DNA of 64,000 nucleotides from Prado023 sp963753075 (GTDB lineage Bacteria; Actinomycetota; Actinomycetes; S36-B12; CAIYMF01). Both the position numbers and the translations under genes were made by a program. Of the stretch, positions 41,951 through 50,543 are shown one piece after another; the first letter of the stretch is position 1, and each line of letters opens with the position of its first letter. Location: NCBI GenBank assembly GCA_963753075.1, contig CAVWAR010000002.1, forward strand, positions 620,001 through 684,000, read 5' to 3'. A model generated the notes under the pieces. It did no database searches and had not been told where the DNA came from. It worked only from the letters and a program-made list of their open reading frames with translations.

Positions 41951-43450
41951 GTGGCTAGGACCTCGATAGGGGGCATGGGGCCGGACTCAGCCCCATCCCG
42001 GCATTCGTCGACCCCGGTGCTCCCGGCCCCTGCAGATCGGTCCGGCGCACGTCCCACGACCGGAACAGTCGACCCTCTCGTCTCCGTGGCTGTCCGCGCT
42101 GGAGCTGTGGATTCCCTGATGCTCGTGCTCGCGCTGGTCGGCTGTATCGGCGTTCAGGGGGCCAGGGGTTCCCTGCCACTGACCCGGGACACGGTCCTCA
42201 CGGGCTTGGCCCTGATCCTGGGGTGGATCGTGATGATCCTGGTCCGGGGCGGGTATGAGACCCGCTACCTCGGGATCGGTTCCGAGGAGTTCAAGCGAGT
42301 GTTGATGGCCTCGTTCGCGGTGCTCGCCGCGGTGGGGGTTGCGTCGTACCTCGTGGCAATCGACCCGCCGCTTGCCCTTGTCTTGCCGGCCATGATCATG
42401 GGGTCGTTGCTGCTGCTCATGGGGCGCTGGCTCATGCGCATCTGGCTTGGCCGGCAACGGCTGTCCGGCCGCTACCAGCAGTCCACCCTCATCGTGGGGG
42501 ACCCGGCTCGGGGGGCGGAACTGGCCGATGCCTTTGGTGCCGACCCGGTCGCAGGGTTCAAGGTTGTCGGGTCTGTCCGGCCACCGACCACCCACGACAA
42601 TCACGAGGCTCTGGGTGAGTGGCTTGACGACGTCATGGAGCGCATCGACCGCAACGAGGTGCAGGCTGTCGCAGTTGCGGAGTCGCCGGCTGTCGACCCG
42701 GAGCTGCTCAGGCGCCTTGCGTGGCGCCTGGAGGGCCCGCGGATAGACCTCCTGGTGGCGCCCGCTTTGTCCGATTTCGCGGGTCCACGTGTGGCGGCAC
42801 GCCCTGCCGCGGGCTTTCCGCTGCTACATCTGGACGAGCCGAGCCTCACGGGCCCCAAACGTGCCCTGAAGCGGTGCGTCGACCTTCTGATCGCTATCCC
42901 CGCGCTTGTCGTCCTCTCGCCGCTCCTGGTGCTCATAGGCGTTGCGATCCGATGGGACACTCCCGGCGCCGTCCTCTACATCGGCCAGCGGGTTGGGCGC
43001 TCCGGCTCCATCTTCGGATGCCTCAAGTTCCGCTCGATGTACCGAGGGGCCGAGGCCCTGCGACCGGAGCTGATCGGTACACCGGACCAGTCGATTGCGG
43101 AGCGTTATCGCGACGATCCCAGGGTCACCCGGGTTGGCCATGTCCTACGTCGCTGGAGCCTCGACGAGCTGCCCCAACTCCTGAATGTCGTCGCCGGCTC
43201 GATGTCCCTCGTCGGCCCGCGACCGATGCTCCCCGATGAGTTGGATCTGATCGGCGATGCGGAGCACCGGCGACACCTGACGAAGCCCGGCCTGACGGGT
43301 TTGTGGCAGATCGCCGGCCGCAAGGAGGTGTCTTGGGATGATCGGATGCGCCTGGATCTGCACTATGTGGAGACGTGGTCGTTGACGCTGGACTTCGTGA
43401 TCCTCGCCAAGACGACCAAGGCCGTCCTCAGCGGGCACGGCGCCTATTGA
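41951..43450 (+). CDS. Polyprenyl glycosylphosphotransferase initiating exopolysaccharide synthesis
   Basis: 499-residue membrane enzyme of the WbaP/CpsE type that loads the first sugar phosphate onto undecaprenyl phosphate. The N-terminal about 280 residues have several spans and a CoA-binding-like cytoplasmic domain (STLIVGDPARGAELADAF). The C-terminal bacterial-sugar-transferase domain begins PKRALKRCVDLLIAIPAL and carries GCLKFRSMYRGAE, RVTRVGHVLRRWSLDELPQL, VGPRPMLP and LTGLWQIAGRKEVSW, all essential blocks. GTG start. It sits at the centre of the glycosyltransferase cluster and overlaps the convergent glycosyltransferase by 23 bases. Confidence 0.93.
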   Translation: MARTSIGGMGPDSAPSRHSSTPVLPAPADRSGARPTTGTVDPLVSVAVRAGAVDSLMLVLALVGCIGVQGARGSLPLTRDTVLTGLALILGWIVMILVRGGYETRYLGIGSEEFKRVLMASFAVLAAVGVASYLVAIDPPLALVLPAMIMGSLLLLMGRWLMRIWLGRQRLSGRYQQSTLIVGDPARGAELADAFGADPVAGFKVVGSVRPPTTHDNHEALGEWLDDVMERIDRNEVQAVAVAESPAVDPELLRRLAWRLEGPRIDLLVAPALSDFAGPRVAARPAAGFPLLHLDEPSLTGPKRALKRCVDLLIAIPALVVLSPLLVLIGVAIRWDTPGAVLYIGQRVGRSGSIFGCLKFRSMYRGAEALRPELIGTPDQSIAERYRDDPRVTRVGHVLRRWSLDELPQLLNVVAGSMSLVGPRPMLPDELDLIGDAEHRRHLTKPGLTGLWQIAGRKEVSWDDRMRLDLHYVETWSLTLDFVILAKTTKAVLSGHGAY

Positions 43451-44534
43451 GCAACTCGACGGCCAGGGCTTCGTAGCCGTCGGTGACCTCCGCCCAGCGG
43501 TAGCGGTCAGCCACGTCGGCCTGCCCGGCCCGTCCCCTGGCGATGGCGGCCGCCGGGTCTCTCTCGGCGTCCTCGCAGAGAGCTGAGATCTCCGCCTCGT
43601 CGGAGAAGTAGGCGCCGGCGTCTGCGGCCACCTCCCGATTGAAGCTCACGTCGTAGGCAGTGACTGGAGCCCCAGCACCCAGCGCACGCAGCAGCGACGG
43701 GTTCGTGCCGCCCACGCTGTGGCCGTGAAGATACGTGAGGCTGTGTGCGTACAGGGTGTCAAGCAGGTCCGGATCCCACACGCTGCCCAGGAACTGAATC
43801 CTCGGATCCCCCTCAGCGCGTGCATGAACCGTTGCTCGGTAGTCGTCGGCGTACGGTGCGTCGCCAACGATCATGAGTGGCCAGGCGCACCCTGACTGTG
43901 CGTACCCGGACACGATCATGTGGACGTGGTTCTCCGGCTCGAGCCTTGCCACGACGAGGTGGTAGCCCCTGCTGACGGCCCCAATCTCGGCGAGGCGATG
44001 GTCGTCCGGACCGACGATCGGCGCGCCGTAGGCGATGACATGTGAGGTCACGCCGTGGGCGTCGCTCATGTGATCGGCGATCCCTTGTGCGTCGGCGATG
44101 ACGGCGTCACCCCACCGGGCGCTGCGCGCCTCCGCCCAGCGGTAGTAGGCAGAGGCCCTCGGCCCCCACTTGCCGCGCTTCCACTCCAGCCCGTCCACAT
44201 GAACGGCCACCGGGATACGCGCTGCCCGCAGGGCCGGGAGGAAGGGCGCGTTGGCGGCGTTGAACATGAAGGCCACGTCTGGCTGGCCCCGGACGATCGT
44301 GTGGCCGACGGAAATGGCTGTGTGGCTCAGCGTCTCGACGGCCCGGCGGCGGACGGCCGGGAGGTTCACAAGCGTCATGCCCTCGTACTCCGTCAGCTGC
44401 TGACCGGGGTTGCGGCAGTAGACGACCACCTCATGGCCGCGCGCCACCAACCGGCGGCCGATCTCCTCGGCGGCGGTCTCGAACCCGCCGTAGCGCGCTG
44501 GGACACCGCGAGTGCCAATCAGGGCAATGCGCAT
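43428..44534 (-). CDS. Glycosyltransferase, DUF1972/GT4-like (rhamnosyltransferase type)
   Basis: 368 residues starting MRIALIGTRGVPARYGGFET, the signature of DUF1972-type bacterial glycosyltransferases, often annotated as rhamnosyltransferases. The GT-B fold shows in AFMFNAANAPFLPALR, HVDGLEWKRGKWGPRA, and the C-terminal NPSLLRALGAGAPVTAYDV nucleotide-sugar site. It probably adds a sugar to the lipid-linked oligosaccharide started by the adjacent transferase. It runs opposite to that gene, tail to tail. Donor unknown. Confidence 0.88.
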   Translation of the reverse strand: MRIALIGTRGVPARYGGFETAAEEIGRRLVARGHEVVVYCRNPGQQLTEYEGMTLVNLPAVRRRAVETLSHTAISVGHTIVRGQPDVAFMFNAANAPFLPALRAARIPVAVHVDGLEWKRGKWGPRASAYYRWAEARSARWGDAVIADAQGIADHMSDAHGVTSHVIAYGAPIVGPDDHRLAEIGAVSRGYHLVVARLEPENHVHMIVSGYAQSGCAWPLMIVGDAPYADDYRATVHARAEGDPRIQFLGSVWDPDLLDTLYAHSLTYLHGHSVGGTNPSLLRALGAGAPVTAYDVSFNREVAADAGAYFSDEAEISALCEDAERDPAAAIARGRAGQADVADRYRWAEVTDGYEALAVELLNRRRAR

Positions 44535-44838
44535 TGCAGCACCTCCAGCAGCGATTGCCGATCGTGCTTGCCGAGGCGGTTCAGGGCCCGATCAGTCGAA
44601 GTAGGCATCGAGGTCACGGCGCAGGCCTGGAGAGGCGTGGACCGCAGGGCGATCGGCAGGGTTGCCTCCTGTGGCACGGGCCGCGCCTCGTGGGTGCTCG
44701 AGGCGACCGCCCCGGCGGGAGCCCGGTGGGTGACCAGGTCGTGCACTGCCCACCCCACCACCTCACCCGTGAGTCCAGCAATCGGGAGAATTGTACCTTC
44801 CGGCTCGCGCTGCTCCTGCAGGCCGCTATCGTGTTCGC
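44535..44838. other. Divergent intergenic region with a weak coding remnant
   Basis: 304 bases between divergent glycosyltransferases; both promoters must lie here. On the minus strand one frame ending at TGA 44592-44594 reads PAVHASPGLRRDLDAYFD before the stop, which looks like a protein C-terminus, but it has no good start and is only about 53 codons. It may be the end of a lost gene. Nothing else is recognised. Confidence 0.3.
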
Positions 44839-45840
44839 GTGCGGGCCTCGGTGATTGTTCTGGCCCATGGCCCAGAACCCACGCTCGGCGAGTGCGTGCG
44901 AGCCGCGGGCCCCGAGGCCTTCGAGGTGATCGTCATCGACAACGACGCGGCGCCGGGGCCGATTGCGCAGGTCAGGGGTCTGGCAGGAGTGGCCGTCCTG
45001 GAGCCGGGCACGAACCTCGGGTTCGCGGGGGGGTGCAACTACGCGGCTGAACACGCCCGCGGCGACATCCTCGTGTTCCTCAACTCGGATGCGGTCGTGC
45101 GGCCCGGTGCGATCGAGACGTTGTGCCGCACCGCCTCCGAGCCGGGGATCGGTCTCGTTTCCGGCAGCATCCGCCTGGCTGACCAGCCGGACCTGCTGAA
45201 CTCCGCCGGGAACCCGGTCCACTACCTGATGTTCTCGTGGGTGGGCAGCTTGGGGGAGCCGGCGGTCGAGCATGCCGAGACCACCGAGGTCGCCTCGATC
45301 TCCGGGGTCGCCTTCGCCGTCCGGCGGGAGGTGTGGCAGGAGCTCGGTGGCTTCGACGAGGACTACTTCGCCTACTGCGAGGACGTGTACCTCTCGCTGC
45401 GTGCCTGGCAGGCCGGGTATCGGGTTGTGCACGAGCCTGCTGCAGTGATCGGCCACCACTACGAGTTCGGCCGCAACGCCCAGAAACGTTACCTGTTGGA
45501 GCGCAACCGCCTCATGAACCTGCTGCTGCTGCCCGAGCGGCGCACGCAGCGGCTCCTGCTCGCCCCGACGCTGGCGGTCGAGGCCGGCGTCCTGGTGGCT
45601 GCGCTGCGCGACGGCTGGGCCGGCGAGAAGGTGGCCGGCTGGCGGTGGCTCGTGGCGCATCGACGGGTGCTGGCCGAGCGGCGGCAGGCGGTCCAGGCCG
45701 CCCGATCCGTTCCTGACCGGGAACTCGCGCACCTCTACCGTGGCCCCCTCGACCCGCCGACCGGCCTCGGCCCCGGGGTTCCCGGGCCCGTGAGCCGCGG
45801 CCTGGCGCGGTACTGGGACTGGGTGGAGGTCCGGCTGTGA
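44839..45840 (+). CDS. Family 2 glycosyltransferase (rhamnosyl/galactofuranosyl type)
   Basis: 333 residues, GT-A fold: SVIVLAHGPEPTLGECVRA opening, VIVIDNDAAP, GTNLGFAGGCNYAAEHARGD, VFLNSDAVV (the DxD-type metal site as NSDA), then SISGVAFAVRREVWQELGGFDEDYFAYCEDVYLS with the catalytic-side EDxD-like region. Such sequences transfer rhamnose or galactofuranose in cell-surface polymers. GTG 44839. The stop overlaps the next start (GTGA), so it is coupled to the multi-pass membrane protein at 45837. Confidence 0.9.
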   Translation: MRASVIVLAHGPEPTLGECVRAAGPEAFEVIVIDNDAAPGPIAQVRGLAGVAVLEPGTNLGFAGGCNYAAEHARGDILVFLNSDAVVRPGAIETLCRTASEPGIGLVSGSIRLADQPDLLNSAGNPVHYLMFSWVGSLGEPAVEHAETTEVASISGVAFAVRREVWQELGGFDEDYFAYCEDVYLSLRAWQAGYRVVHEPAAVIGHHYEFGRNAQKRYLLERNRLMNLLLLPERRTQRLLLAPTLAVEAGVLVAALRDGWAGEKVAGWRWLVAHRRVLAERRQAVQAARSVPDRELAHLYRGPLDPPTGLGPGVPGPVSRGLARYWDWVEVRL

Positions 45841-47567
45841 CGGATGTTCAGCTCGGGCGTCCGGATGTGCAGCTCGGACGCCGGATCGGCAGCCGGGATC
45901 TGGTCTGGGCGGCAGTGGTCGCCCTCGTCGCGATGGCCGTGACGTTCACCTACCGCTCCGCCCTGGTACCCACCGACCCGTGGCACTACGTCCAGGGGGC
46001 GCTGGACTTCCCGAACGGGGCCTGGCGGCCGGCGGGGCTGTCCCGCTGGGGATTCCTGCTGCCGATCATCCCGTTCGCCAGCCTGTGGGGCGATGCCACC
46101 GCCACCTACTACGTCGTACCGCTGCTGAGCACGGGGATGCTCGCCGCCGTCCTGTACCTGCTGGGCACGCGATTCGTGTCGCGCACCACGGGCGTCCTTG
46201 GGGCGGCCGTCGGGATCACCACGCCGATCGTGTTCGTGAACCTCACTCGTGGCTACACCGACCTCACCGCGACCATGCTCATCGGACTGGCCATCCTTCT
46301 GGCCGCGCTGGCCCAGGACGCGGCTGCTGCTCGAAAGGAGGAGGGACGGACCTGGGGATGGCGCGTGCCCGTCCTCCTGCTGGCCTGCGGGTTCGTCACC
46401 GGCTGGAGCTTCGAGGTTCGCGAGACTGCGGTCTTCGCCTGGCCGGTGATCGGCTGGACCCTGTGGCGGATCGGCAGGCCATGGGCAACGTTGGCGTGGT
46501 TCGCACCGCTCGCCCTCGCGTGGCTGGCGCTCGACATGGCGCTGAGCGCAGCCATCTACGACGATCCGCTGCTGAAGTTCCGGATCATCACCGGTGCCGA
46601 CATCTCCGAGTCCGAGGTGAGCTCCGACGCCGGCTACCTGGGGCAGTCGTGGTGGTGGTACGCGACCGTCCTGCCGCGGTCGATCTTCCGGCTCAGCGCC
46701 GGCCCGGCGCTCCTCGCCTGCTTGGCCGTGGGGATGATCGGCGGCGGGGTGTTCCGAGCCCAGTTGGGGCGCATCTGGGCCTGGGGGATGCTGACCGTTG
46801 GCCTGCTCTGGCTGCAGGGCGGGCCGCTTGACCCGGAGCATCCCTCAGTGCGCCTCGACGTTGCCCGGTACTGGTTGTCCTTCATGGTCCCGCTGATGCT
46901 CGCAGCGGTGGGCACCGTGATGATCGCCGTGTACCGCTCGCGAGGGGGCCTGCGGATCGCGGCCGTCACTGGTGGCGCCCTGCTGGGGTTGGCCTTCCTG
47001 GTCCCGACGGTGCGCTTCGCCACGACCTACTCCGGGTTCGCCCCCAACGGCGGGGATGCCCTGAACGAGCTTCGGACTGATCTCACGGCGCGCGGGGGGC
47101 TGGGCGATGACATGGTGTGGACCGACTGGGGCACCCAGCGGCTTCTCCCAGCGTACCAATCCGGGCCGTTCGGTGATACCCAGTGGGAGGCCGGAGACAT
47201 CCGTTCCCTCAACAGGTTGCTGACCCGCCCTCCCGCGTCCGGTGGCCGGGACCCTGAGCCCGGCGACTACGTCGTGGTCTACGGCGTGAGCGGACGCGCC
47301 TGCTGGCACTGCCAACGGGCCATGAACGCGGTGGAGGAGGTCTTCGGTCCGTTCCCCGCCGATGGTTGGGAACTGGTCTTCACCTCGTCCACGGGGAGCC
47401 TGCAGCTGTACCGACTGGGCCCGGACGCGGTCTGGCCAACCCCTGCCGGGGGTCGCAGTGCAGAACGGGGAGGGGCACCGCGTCCTGCTGATTCCCAGCT
47501 GGCGCAGGCACCAGATCGAGGGTCCGGACCGCGGCGGCACCCACCGGCACTTCGAGCAATCAGCTGA
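45837..47567 (+). CDS. Multi-pass membrane protein, GT-C/PMT-like
   Basis: 576 residues with about ten spans and an early loop YRSALVPTDPWHYVQGALDF that carries acidic residues where GT-C glycosyltransferases have their catalytic Asp. A C-terminal extracytoplasmic domain of about 150 residues holds a CWHC motif (GRACWHCQRAMN). Probably transfers or polymerises sugars on a polyprenyl carrier in the polysaccharide pathway, but no strict family hit can be claimed. Starts GTG 45837, overlapping the GT2 stop. The first 16 residues hold an imprecise duplicate (DVQLGRP, DVQLGRR) from a 21-base tandem repeat at 45843-45884. Confidence 0.8.
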   Translation: MTDVQLGRPDVQLGRRIGSRDLVWAAVVALVAMAVTFTYRSALVPTDPWHYVQGALDFPNGAWRPAGLSRWGFLLPIIPFASLWGDATATYYVVPLLSTGMLAAVLYLLGTRFVSRTTGVLGAAVGITTPIVFVNLTRGYTDLTATMLIGLAILLAALAQDAAAARKEEGRTWGWRVPVLLLACGFVTGWSFEVRETAVFAWPVIGWTLWRIGRPWATLAWFAPLALAWLALDMALSAAIYDDPLLKFRIITGADISESEVSSDAGYLGQSWWWYATVLPRSIFRLSAGPALLACLAVGMIGGGVFRAQLGRIWAWGMLTVGLLWLQGGPLDPEHPSVRLDVARYWLSFMVPLMLAAVGTVMIAVYRSRGGLRIAAVTGGALLGLAFLVPTVRFATTYSGFAPNGGDALNELRTDLTARGGLGDDMVWTDWGTQRLLPAYQSGPFGDTQWEAGDIRSLNRLLTRPPASGGRDPEPGDYVVVYGVSGRACWHCQRAMNAVEEVFGPFPADGWELVFTSSTGSLQLYRLGPDAVWPTPAGGRSAERGGAPRPADSQLAQAPDRGSGPRRHPPALRAIS

Positions 47568-47958
47568 TTCCAGGTCTTCCTGGCCGGGCTCGCCGACCGG
47601 TTGTCCGCCGATGGCCTACACGCTGGCCGCCCCCGGGAGACGGCGCGTTCGGCATGCATCCCCAGAGATCGAGTCAGCCGCGCGCGCCTGATCCGATGGA
47701 TTCGAGCCAACGCGCACGACAGCCCTGGCCTCGTGCTCGCCGGGCATCCGGTGGTGGTCCACGCCGCTGTCGATCCGGTCTGCCTCGAGTTCGCGCCGGT
47801 CCTGATGACCTTCAAGTAGATGCACCGGGAGCCCACCGGCCAGCCGACCCGCTGACGTCAGAGCTCGAGGGGAGCCACCGCAGACCATGCGCGGCCTGCA
47901 CCTGCCATCGAGGCAGGCAGACGGGGAACACTCGGCAAGTCTGCGGTGGCGTGCCCAA
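47568..47958 (+). other. Gene-free stretch with a possible decayed coding segment
   Basis: Directly after the TGA of the membrane protein, the same frame stays open for 83 codons to TAG 47819 (for example RLIRWIRANAHDSPGLVLAG, then HPVVVHAAVDPV). It has no start with a ribosome site, and may be a decayed gene or chance. The rest to 47958 shows no gene. No hairpin stands out. Confidence 0.3.
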
Positions 47959-50244
47959 CTACCTCTTCAGGTACACCGACCTCGACGTCACGCCCTGGTA
48001 GCCGAACTTCGGCTTCACCTTCACCCGGTAGGTGCCCTTCTTCAGATTGATCGTCCGGATCTCCTTCTTGCCCTTCGTGCGGTACGTCTTCAACGACTTC
48101 CACGACCCGTTGGCCCGCTGCTTCTGGACCTTGAACTTCCAGTACCTCTTGCCCTTGTTCGGGTTCACATTGACGTACAGCTTCGACTTCTTCTTGACCG
48201 ACTTGACCTTCACCTGGGCTGCGGGCGCCGGGGTCGGGCACCCAGCATTGCTGGCCGGGCCAGCCACGGCCGGGCATGAGTCCGCGGCGTCGACCACACC
48301 GTCCCCATCGGAATCCACAGGCGGCACAACCACTGGCGGCACAACCACGGGCGGCTGAACCACGGGCGGCTCAACCACCGGCGGCTCAACCACCGGCGTC
48401 GTGGCGACGGTGACCTGTTTGGTGGCGGCGTCGGAGTCCTTGCCGTCGTTGTCGGTGACGACCAGCGACACCGTGTAGGTGCCTGCGGCAGCGTAGGTGT
48501 GCGAGGTGGTGGCGGCATCAGTCGACGTGGTGCCGTCGCCGAAGTCCCATGCCCAGTTGGCGATGGTGCCATCACTGTCTGCGGATCCCGACCCGTCGAC
48601 GGCTACCGACAAGTCGGTCGGGGTCGCCGTGAACGCAGCCGTTGGGGCCTGGTTCACCGGCGTCGTGGCGACGGTGACCTGTCTGGTGGCGGCGTCGGAG
48701 TCCTTGCCGTCGTTGTCGGTGACGACCAGCGACACCGTGTAGGTGCCTGCGGCAGCGTAGGTGTGCGAGGTGGTGGCGGCATCAGTCGACGTGGTGCCGT
48801 CGCCGAAGTTCCATGCCCAGTTGGCGATGGTGCCATCACTGTCTGCGGATCCCGACCCGTCGACGGCTACCGTCAACTCGGTGGGGGTCGCCGTGAACGC
48901 AGCCGTTGGGGCCTGGTTCACCGGCGTCGTGGCGACGGTGACCTGTCTGGTGGCGGCGTCGGAGTCCTTGCCGTCGTTGTCGGTGACGACCAGCGACACT
49001 GTGTAGGTGCCTGCGGCAGCGTAGGTGTGCGAGGTGGTGGCGGCGTCGGTCGACGTGGTGCCGTCGCCGAAGTTCCATGCCCAGTTGGCGACGGTGCCGT
49101 CTGGGTCCGTTGACCCTGTCCCGTCCACCGTCACAGCCAACTCAGATACATCCGCCGTGAAGCTGGCCTGCGGGGGGCGGTTGGCAGGCGGTGGGCCGAG
49201 GTCGATGGAGAAGGCATCTGTGGCCGTCCCGGTCGTCGGGACGAACTCGGCAGCCAGGCGCGTGTCGGTGGCGCGGATGTCCAGGAGCCCGTACGTGGGG
49301 TTCTCGTTGAGCCCGGAGAACGCTGCGAAGTAGCCCGCCTCGGAATCCGACGCGTGCACGTCGCGCAGGGGAGTCCCGCCGGTGCCCACCGTGGCGAAGA
49401 CCGTGCCCGCTCCGTAGATGAAGGAGTCGTCGGTGTCGGAGACGCAGTCCGCCTCGAAGGTCCCAACTCTCAGGGTGGTGCATCCTGAGACGCCCGAATG
49501 CAGCTGGTGGGTACGCATGTAGCCGTGCTCGTGGCCGTGCAGGACGAGGTCGACCTTCTTCGACAGGAGCAGGTCGTAGAAGTCGGTGTTCGTCGGGCAG
49601 TTGTACCGGCCGACAGACAGGCAGGGAATGTGTGCGGTCACCACTGTCCACCGGGCCCCGTTCGCGCGACCGTCGTCGATGGCCGCTTCGAGCCACGTGT
49701 AGTGCTCGTCGCCCTCGGCGTAGTCCCATCGGCCGTCCTCGAAGGTGAGACCGGGTGAGGTATTGATCACGCGCACCAGTGGGTCCCCTGTCGGCAGGTC
49801 CATGTAGTACTCGGTCCCGTAGGTGCCGACGATGCCGGGTATCTGGTTGGGTAGGCATTCGCTGTAGTTGTTGATGTCCCCGTCACGGACGTCGAGGCTC
49901 TCGTGGTTGCCGGCCACCAGCTCGAAGGGGAATCCCTCTCCCACCTTGTTCGTGACGTAGGAGCACCACGCGCTCTCGGGACTGAGATCCCGGTACGCGA
50001 GGTCGCCGAGCGCGAGGGCAGCATCCGGATCTCGAGTTGCCATCTCGGTCAGCACAGTGTCGGTTGCGGTTCGGGCCCCGAAGTCCCCGGCGGCGACCAG
50101 GTGGACCTCGTCGGCTGCAGCGGCCGGGGGGACGGCGACCAGCAGCCCGATGAGTGGGATCGTGATCAGTGCTGTGATCGACAGCCGACGGCGCATCGTT
50201 CTTGGGACTGCACGGTCCGCGAGGGTGTGCGGCTTGGGCGCCAT
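47959..50244 (-). CDS. Secreted metallophosphoesterase with three PKD domains and a basic C-terminal module
   Basis: 761 residues. Signal peptide (ITALITIPLIGLLVAVPPAAAA after a basic n-region), then a calcineurin-like phosphoesterase: AAGDFGART, LALGDLAYRD, VAGNHESLD, TAHIPC and HGHEHGYM give the metal ligands. Three near-identical PKD repeats of 88 residues follow (WNFGDGTTSTDAATTSHTY), then a Pro/Val linker, a thrombospondin-type-3 calcium motif (DSDGDGVVDAADSCP) and a Lys/Tyr-rich beta domain. ATG 50244 is preceded by AGGAGG. Probably a cell-surface phosphatase/nuclease or polymer-associated enzyme; substrate unknown. Paralogue of the gene at 50544-52775. Confidence 0.9.
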   Translation of the reverse strand: MAPKPHTLADRAVPRTMRRRLSITALITIPLIGLLVAVPPAAAADEVHLVAAGDFGARTATDTVLTEMATRDPDAALALGDLAYRDLSPESAWCSYVTNKVGEGFPFELVAGNHESLDVRDGDINNYSECLPNQIPGIVGTYGTEYYMDLPTGDPLVRVINTSPGLTFEDGRWDYAEGDEHYTWLEAAIDDGRANGARWTVVTAHIPCLSVGRYNCPTNTDFYDLLLSKKVDLVLHGHEHGYMRTHQLHSGVSGCTTLRVGTFEADCVSDTDDSFIYGAGTVFATVGTGGTPLRDVHASDSEAGYFAAFSGLNENPTYGLLDIRATDTRLAAEFVPTTGTATDAFSIDLGPPPANRPPQASFTADVSELAVTVDGTGSTDPDGTVANWAWNFGDGTTSTDAATTSHTYAAAGTYTVSLVVTDNDGKDSDAATRQVTVATTPVNQAPTAAFTATPTELTVAVDGSGSADSDGTIANWAWNFGDGTTSTDAATTSHTYAAAGTYTVSLVVTDNDGKDSDAATRQVTVATTPVNQAPTAAFTATPTDLSVAVDGSGSADSDGTIANWAWDFGDGTTSTDAATTSHTYAAAGTYTVSLVVTDNDGKDSDAATKQVTVATTPVVEPPVVEPPVVQPPVVVPPVVVPPVDSDGDGVVDAADSCPAVAGPASNAGCPTPAPAAQVKVKSVKKKSKLYVNVNPNKGKRYWKFKVQKQRANGSWKSLKTYRTKGKKEIRTINLKKGTYRVKVKPKFGYQGVTSRSVYLKR
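48395..49186 (-). repeat. Three tandem 264-base repeats encoding PKD domains
   Basis: Three copies with a 264-base period (starting near 48395, 48659 and 48923), nearly identical at the DNA level, inside the metallophosphoesterase gene. Differences are few: for example WDFGDG in the copy nearest the C-terminus and WNFGDG in the others. Near identity including third codon positions implies recent amplification or gene conversion, and copy number may vary among strains. Confidence 0.85.
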
Positions 50245-50543
50245 CCGTTCCTCCTGCTACTGAATGCCACGTTAGACCCACTATGGGACCACTGTCACTG
50301 CGGCTGCCGGCCAGCCGGGGGCCGGCCTGCGAGGCGAGGCTCGGCCCGGAAGCCTGCTATGCGGCGTGGCCAACACCCCGGTGGCCGTCCTGATCCCCGG
50401 GCTCATGCTGCGGGAGAGACTTCGGGATCAGAAGCCGAGTCCGGCGATGCAGCCTCCGAGGACCGGAAGTCCGATCCTCGAGTGCCTCACCACGGCGCGC
50501 AGCGCGTTGGACAACGCCGCAGGTCAGCGCTCTGATCGGAGCC
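50245..50543. other. Intergenic region between the two phosphoesterase genes
   Basis: 299 bases. It holds a GCCGGCC/GGCCGGC hairpin (50306-50326) and a fragment resembling the start of the MFS transporter gene (50354-50418, separate entry). No complete gene is seen. The promoter of the 47959-50244 gene should lie near its upstream end. Confidence 0.5.
50354..50418 (+). pseudogene. Relic of the MFS transporter 5' end
   Basis: In frame with the reading LLCGVANTPVAVLIPGLMLR, which matches LLGGVANSTVAVLIPWLVLQ at 52977-53040, near the N-terminus of the MFS gene (about 50 of 64 bases identical by hand count). Both stand upstream of a phosphoesterase gene, divergently. It looks like the decayed remainder of a duplicated segment that once held the phosphoesterase gene plus the 5' end of the transporter gene. 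Confidence 0.6.

Noticed and set aside
44519..44761. 80-codon minus-strand frame before the DUF1972 glycosyltransferase
   Set aside because: Overlaps the next gene start, has no recognisable domain, and another frame in the same place looks more protein-like at its end.
48300..49186. Regular repeats considered as CRISPR or a minisatellite
   Set aside because: The 264-base unit is coding (PKD domain) and the short repeats encode a Pro/Val linker; no spacers and no cas genes.
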